This document shows, in pieces, positions 61,944-64,000 of a stretch of DNA of 64,000 bases. A model generated the notes under the pieces. The model worked only from the letters and a program-made list of their open reading frames with translations, was not told the origin of the DNA and did not search any database. This stretch comes from Desulfitibacter alkalitolerans DSM 16504 (lineage in GTDB: Bacteria > Bacillota > DSM-16504 > Desulfitibacterales > Desulfitibacteraceae). Numbering within the stretch: the stretch's first letter is position 1; the number at the start of each line of letters is the position of its first letter. The position numbers were made by a program, and so were the translations under genes. The DNA is taken from the NCBI RefSeq assembly GCF_000620305.1, contig NZ_KK211100.1, positions 52,467 through 116,466 on the forward strand. The letters are read 5' to 3'.

Positions 61944-62764
61944 TAGTTTCTCTCCCTTTTTAGTTTTTGTAGCTGTTTTACTATTGAAAATCCAACTTTA
62001 AAATCACCTAATTGTGTTCCCTTAATATCCCCATGAAAATCTGATCCACCAGTAGTGACTAAACCCATTTTATGAGCTTTTAAGGTTAACCAAGTTTTAA
62101 ATTCTAGTGATTGGTTTGGATACTCAACCTCTACTCCAATGAAACCCTGCTCTAACACATTGATTATTTGTTTTCTATTTCCTAAAAAAATGGGATGAGC
62201 CAATACAGGCAGCCCCCTGGCTTTATTAACTATTTCTATTGCTTGTGCAGGTGTTATTTTTTTTCTTGGTACATAAGCTGGTCGACCCTTCACTAGATAT
62301 TTATCAAAAGCATCCTGAAGGTTCACTCCATATCCTGATTTTACTATTAATTGGGCAATGTGAGGTCTTCCAATTGTACCTTCTTTTGTATAATTCTTTA
62401 AGTCTTCATAAAATACATTTACTCCAATTGATTTTAATCTGTTAATTATTTTTTTGCACCTTTCCTCCCTTTCCAACCTCATTTCTTGTAAAAAATCATT
62501 AAGACTTTTGCAGTTATGATTTATATAATACCCAAGGACATGAACCTCAGTATTATAATAATCAGTACTTATTTCTATTCCCGGCACAAAGGTAAAACCA
62601 GGGTATTTTATAGCTTCTTGAAAAGCTTCCTCCAGGCCTCCAACTGTATCATGATCCGTTATAGAAATTGCCTCTAGACCAAGAGAAACTGCCATTTTAA
62701 TACATTGGCCAGGCTTTAATGTGCCATCTGATGCTGTTGTATGAACATGTAAGTCAGCTCCCAT
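61943..62764 (-). CDS. PHP-domain phosphoesterase
   Basis: 273 residues; GGAGGTAATT upstream. Metal sites in DLHVHTTASDGT, SITDHDTV, PGIEIST, GRPHIAQ and GGSDFHGD; YciV/RnaAP-like nucleoside-bisphosphate phosphatase or 5'-3' oligonucleotide exonuclease type. Overlaps the dipeptidase gene by 11 bases. Confidence 0.9.
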   Translation of the reverse strand: MGADLHVHTTASDGTLKPGQCIKMAVSLGLEAISITDHDTVGGLEEAFQEAIKYPGFTFVPGIEISTDYYNTEVHVLGYYINHNCKSLNDFLQEMRLEREERCKKIINRLKSIGVNVFYEDLKNYTKEGTIGRPHIAQLIVKSGYGVNLQDAFDKYLVKGRPAYVPRKKITPAQAIEIVNKARGLPVLAHPIFLGNRKQIINVLEQGFIGVEVEYPNQSLEFKTWLTLKAHKMGLVTTGGSDFHGDIKGTQLGDFKVGFSIVKQLQKLKRERN

Positions 62765-63704
62765 AATTACCTCCTGGAAGAGTGTTTTTTAAAAGATTAA
62801 TTATATTGTTTCCCATAATCTTTTCAATCTCCTGGTTATGAAAGCCACTTTTTTTAAGTCCCTTTACTAGATTTGTTAATTTTGAAGAGTCTTCTAGGTT
62901 AGCAATTGAAAATTCTGCACCATCAAAGTCTGAGCCTATGCCAACATGCTCTACTCCAACCAATTCACACACATGAGCTATATGTTTGATAATTGAAACT
63001 AGATCATGGTTTAGGCCTATAAAATCTGGATAAAAGGTAATACAGATGACACCACCTGTTTGTGCAAGTTCCTTAATTTGACTATCATTCAGATTTCTTG
63101 GATGATGGCATAAAGCGTGGCAGTTAGAATGGGATGCAATAATAGGCTTCCTTGTAATCTGTATAACGTCCCAAAAGCTTGCCTGAGACAAATGGGAAAC
63201 ATCACATAATATCCCTAAATCAGACATTTTACTAATGACTTCTTTACCAAAAAGAGTCAAGCCGCCAGTTTCATTGCAGCCATCAGCCAGCATATTTCTA
63301 TTATTCCAGGTTATTCCTATGCATCTTATACCCAGGTGAAAAAAAATGTCCAGTATTGCCATATTTTCAATAGGTTCTGCTCCTTCTAAAGAAAGTAATA
63401 ATCCAATTTTCTTTTCACTAGACAATAGGCGTCCTATGTCCTCCTTATTTTTTATATGTATGAGCTGTGGACCACTGGCAATCTCTAAGAAGGTATTTAT
63501 CAGTTCCAGGCATCTTCTTAGACTTAGACCAGGTTTATAATGTTGGTGTACATATACAGCCATAAACTGTATAAATACACCACCATTAATCATCTTTGGC
63601 AGGTCCACATGAGAACTGCCATTTTTAAAAAAGTTTGTTTCACCTGAATTGATTTTTAATAAGGTATCGCAATGGCTATCTACAATTTTAAATAAATTCA
63701 TTGC
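62754..63704 (-). CDS. membrane dipeptidase, peptidase M19
   Basis: 316 residues from ATG 63704 (AGGGGGCAATAGC). Renal-dipeptidase type: metal ligands HCD in IVDSHCDTLL, LLSLEGAEP, HSNCHALCHHPRNLND and VGIGSDFDGAE. No signal peptide after this start. Hydrolyses dipeptides, often with D-residues in bacteria. Last of the dipeptidase-PHP-aminotransferase transcript. Confidence 0.92.
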   Translation of the reverse strand, partial: AMNLFKIVDSHCDTLLKINSGETNFFKNGSSHVDLPKMINGGVFIQFMAVYVHQHYKPGLSLRRCLELINTFLEIASGPQLIHIKNKEDIGRLLSSEKKIGLLLSLEGAEPIENMAILDIFFHLGIRCIGITWNNRNMLADGCNETGGLTLFGKEVISKMSDLGILCDVSHLSQASFWDVIQITRKPIIASHSNCHALCHHPRNLNDSQIKELAQTGGVICITFYPDFIGLNHDLVSIIKHIAHVCELVGVEHVGIGSDFDGAEFSIANLEDSSKLTNLVKGLKKSGFHNQEIEKIMGNNIINLLKNTLPGGNYGS

Positions 63705-63746
63705 TATTGCCCCCTTATCAGTTGAATTGTAATAAGTTATGAAACT

Positions 63747-63779
63747 AAAAACCTGTCTATCCCTTAAGGAATAAACAGG
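63747..63779 (-). terminator. terminator after spoVS
   Basis: CCTGT...ACAGG palindromic hairpin (63752-63779) followed by TTTTTAG on the minus strand. Confidence 0.7.
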
Positions 63780-63805
63780 CATAAAGAGTTCATTTTAAAA
63801 TAAAT

Positions 63806-64000
63806 TTATCTTGGTTCAACTATTAGCTTAATAGCGGTCCTTTCTTCGCCATCTATTAAGATGTCTGTAAATGCGGGTATACAAATTAGATCGATTCCAC
63901 TAGGAGCTACAAATCCCCTTGCTATTGCTACTGCTTTAACTGCCTGATTAAGCGCCCCTGCTCCAATGGCTTGCATTTCAGCAGCCCCCTTTTCCCTTAA
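63806..64000 (-). CDS. spoVS: stage V sporulation protein S, 5' part outside window
   Basis: 64 residues of the C-terminus to the stop at 63806. EMQAIGAGALNQAVKAVAIARG and PSGIDLICIPAFTDILID are nearly unique to SpoVS. Small DNA-binding Alba-like protein needed for spore coat and septation in Bacillus. The N-terminal about 22 residues lie beyond 64000. Confidence 0.95.
   Translation of the reverse strand, partial: LREKGAAEMQAIGAGALNQAVKAVAIARGFVAPSGIDLICIPAFTDILIDGEERTAIKLIVEPR

Overview
The window reads as a low-GC, anaerobic, endospore-forming Firmicute of the Clostridia (Peptococcales/Syntrophomonadales-like; the species cannot be named from sequence alone). Evidence: a chain of sporulation genes (spoVM, spoVB, spoVK, spoVS), AGGAGG-type ribosome sites, many GTG/TTG starts, oxygen-labile or B12-dependent enzymes (class II ribonucleotide reductase NrdJ, split methylmalonyl-CoA mutase, two-subunit Fe-S fumarase) and a DsrMK-like redox module.

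Layout. 1-2.04 kb: the end of a DDE transposon (transposase cut by the window edge, a degenerate accessory gene, paired end repeats) that has truncated a LarA-like gene. 2.0-6.9 kb: Sir2 deacetylase, PduL, tRNA-Arg(CCG), DUF3786 and an S-adenosyl/S-inosylhomocysteine hydrolase. 6.9-12.9 kb: one operon, sucC-sucD-mcmA1-mcmA2-mce-fumA-fumB, the core of the methylmalonyl-CoA/succinate/fumarate route. 12.9-21.2 kb: a PlsY-like membrane protein whose ribosome site lies in a terminator hairpin, spoVM, a three-gene 2-hydroxyacyl-CoA-dehydratase-activase-like operon, fur, folE, a ypmA-like gene, surE and spoVB. 21.4-33.6 kb: EF-G paralogue, ddl, UPF0182, nrdJ, DedA, glyoxylate reductase and a flavoprotein. 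33.9-35.3 kb: glutamine synthetase that appears to start with ATT.

36.2-44.7 kb is the most interesting stretch. A PAS/sigma-54 activator gene is followed by a good -24/-12 promoter, which should drive an operon of two DsrC-like proteins, a DsrM-like cytochrome b and a DsrK-like Fe-S protein. A Tn554-family transposon (tnpA-tnpB-tnpC, no cargo) sits exactly between this promoter and the operon, apparently inside a leader hairpin.

44.9-64 kb is mostly minus-strand housekeeping: LysM protein/lexA divergent pair with LexA boxes, methionine-gamma-lyase-like gene, spoVK, hfq, miaA, mutL, mutS, miaB, Nudix, HAD, guaB, fxsA, small unknown genes, DapL-like aminotransferase, PHP phosphoesterase, M19 dipeptidase and partial spoVS.

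All family assignments come from reading motifs and from remembered families; no database search was run.
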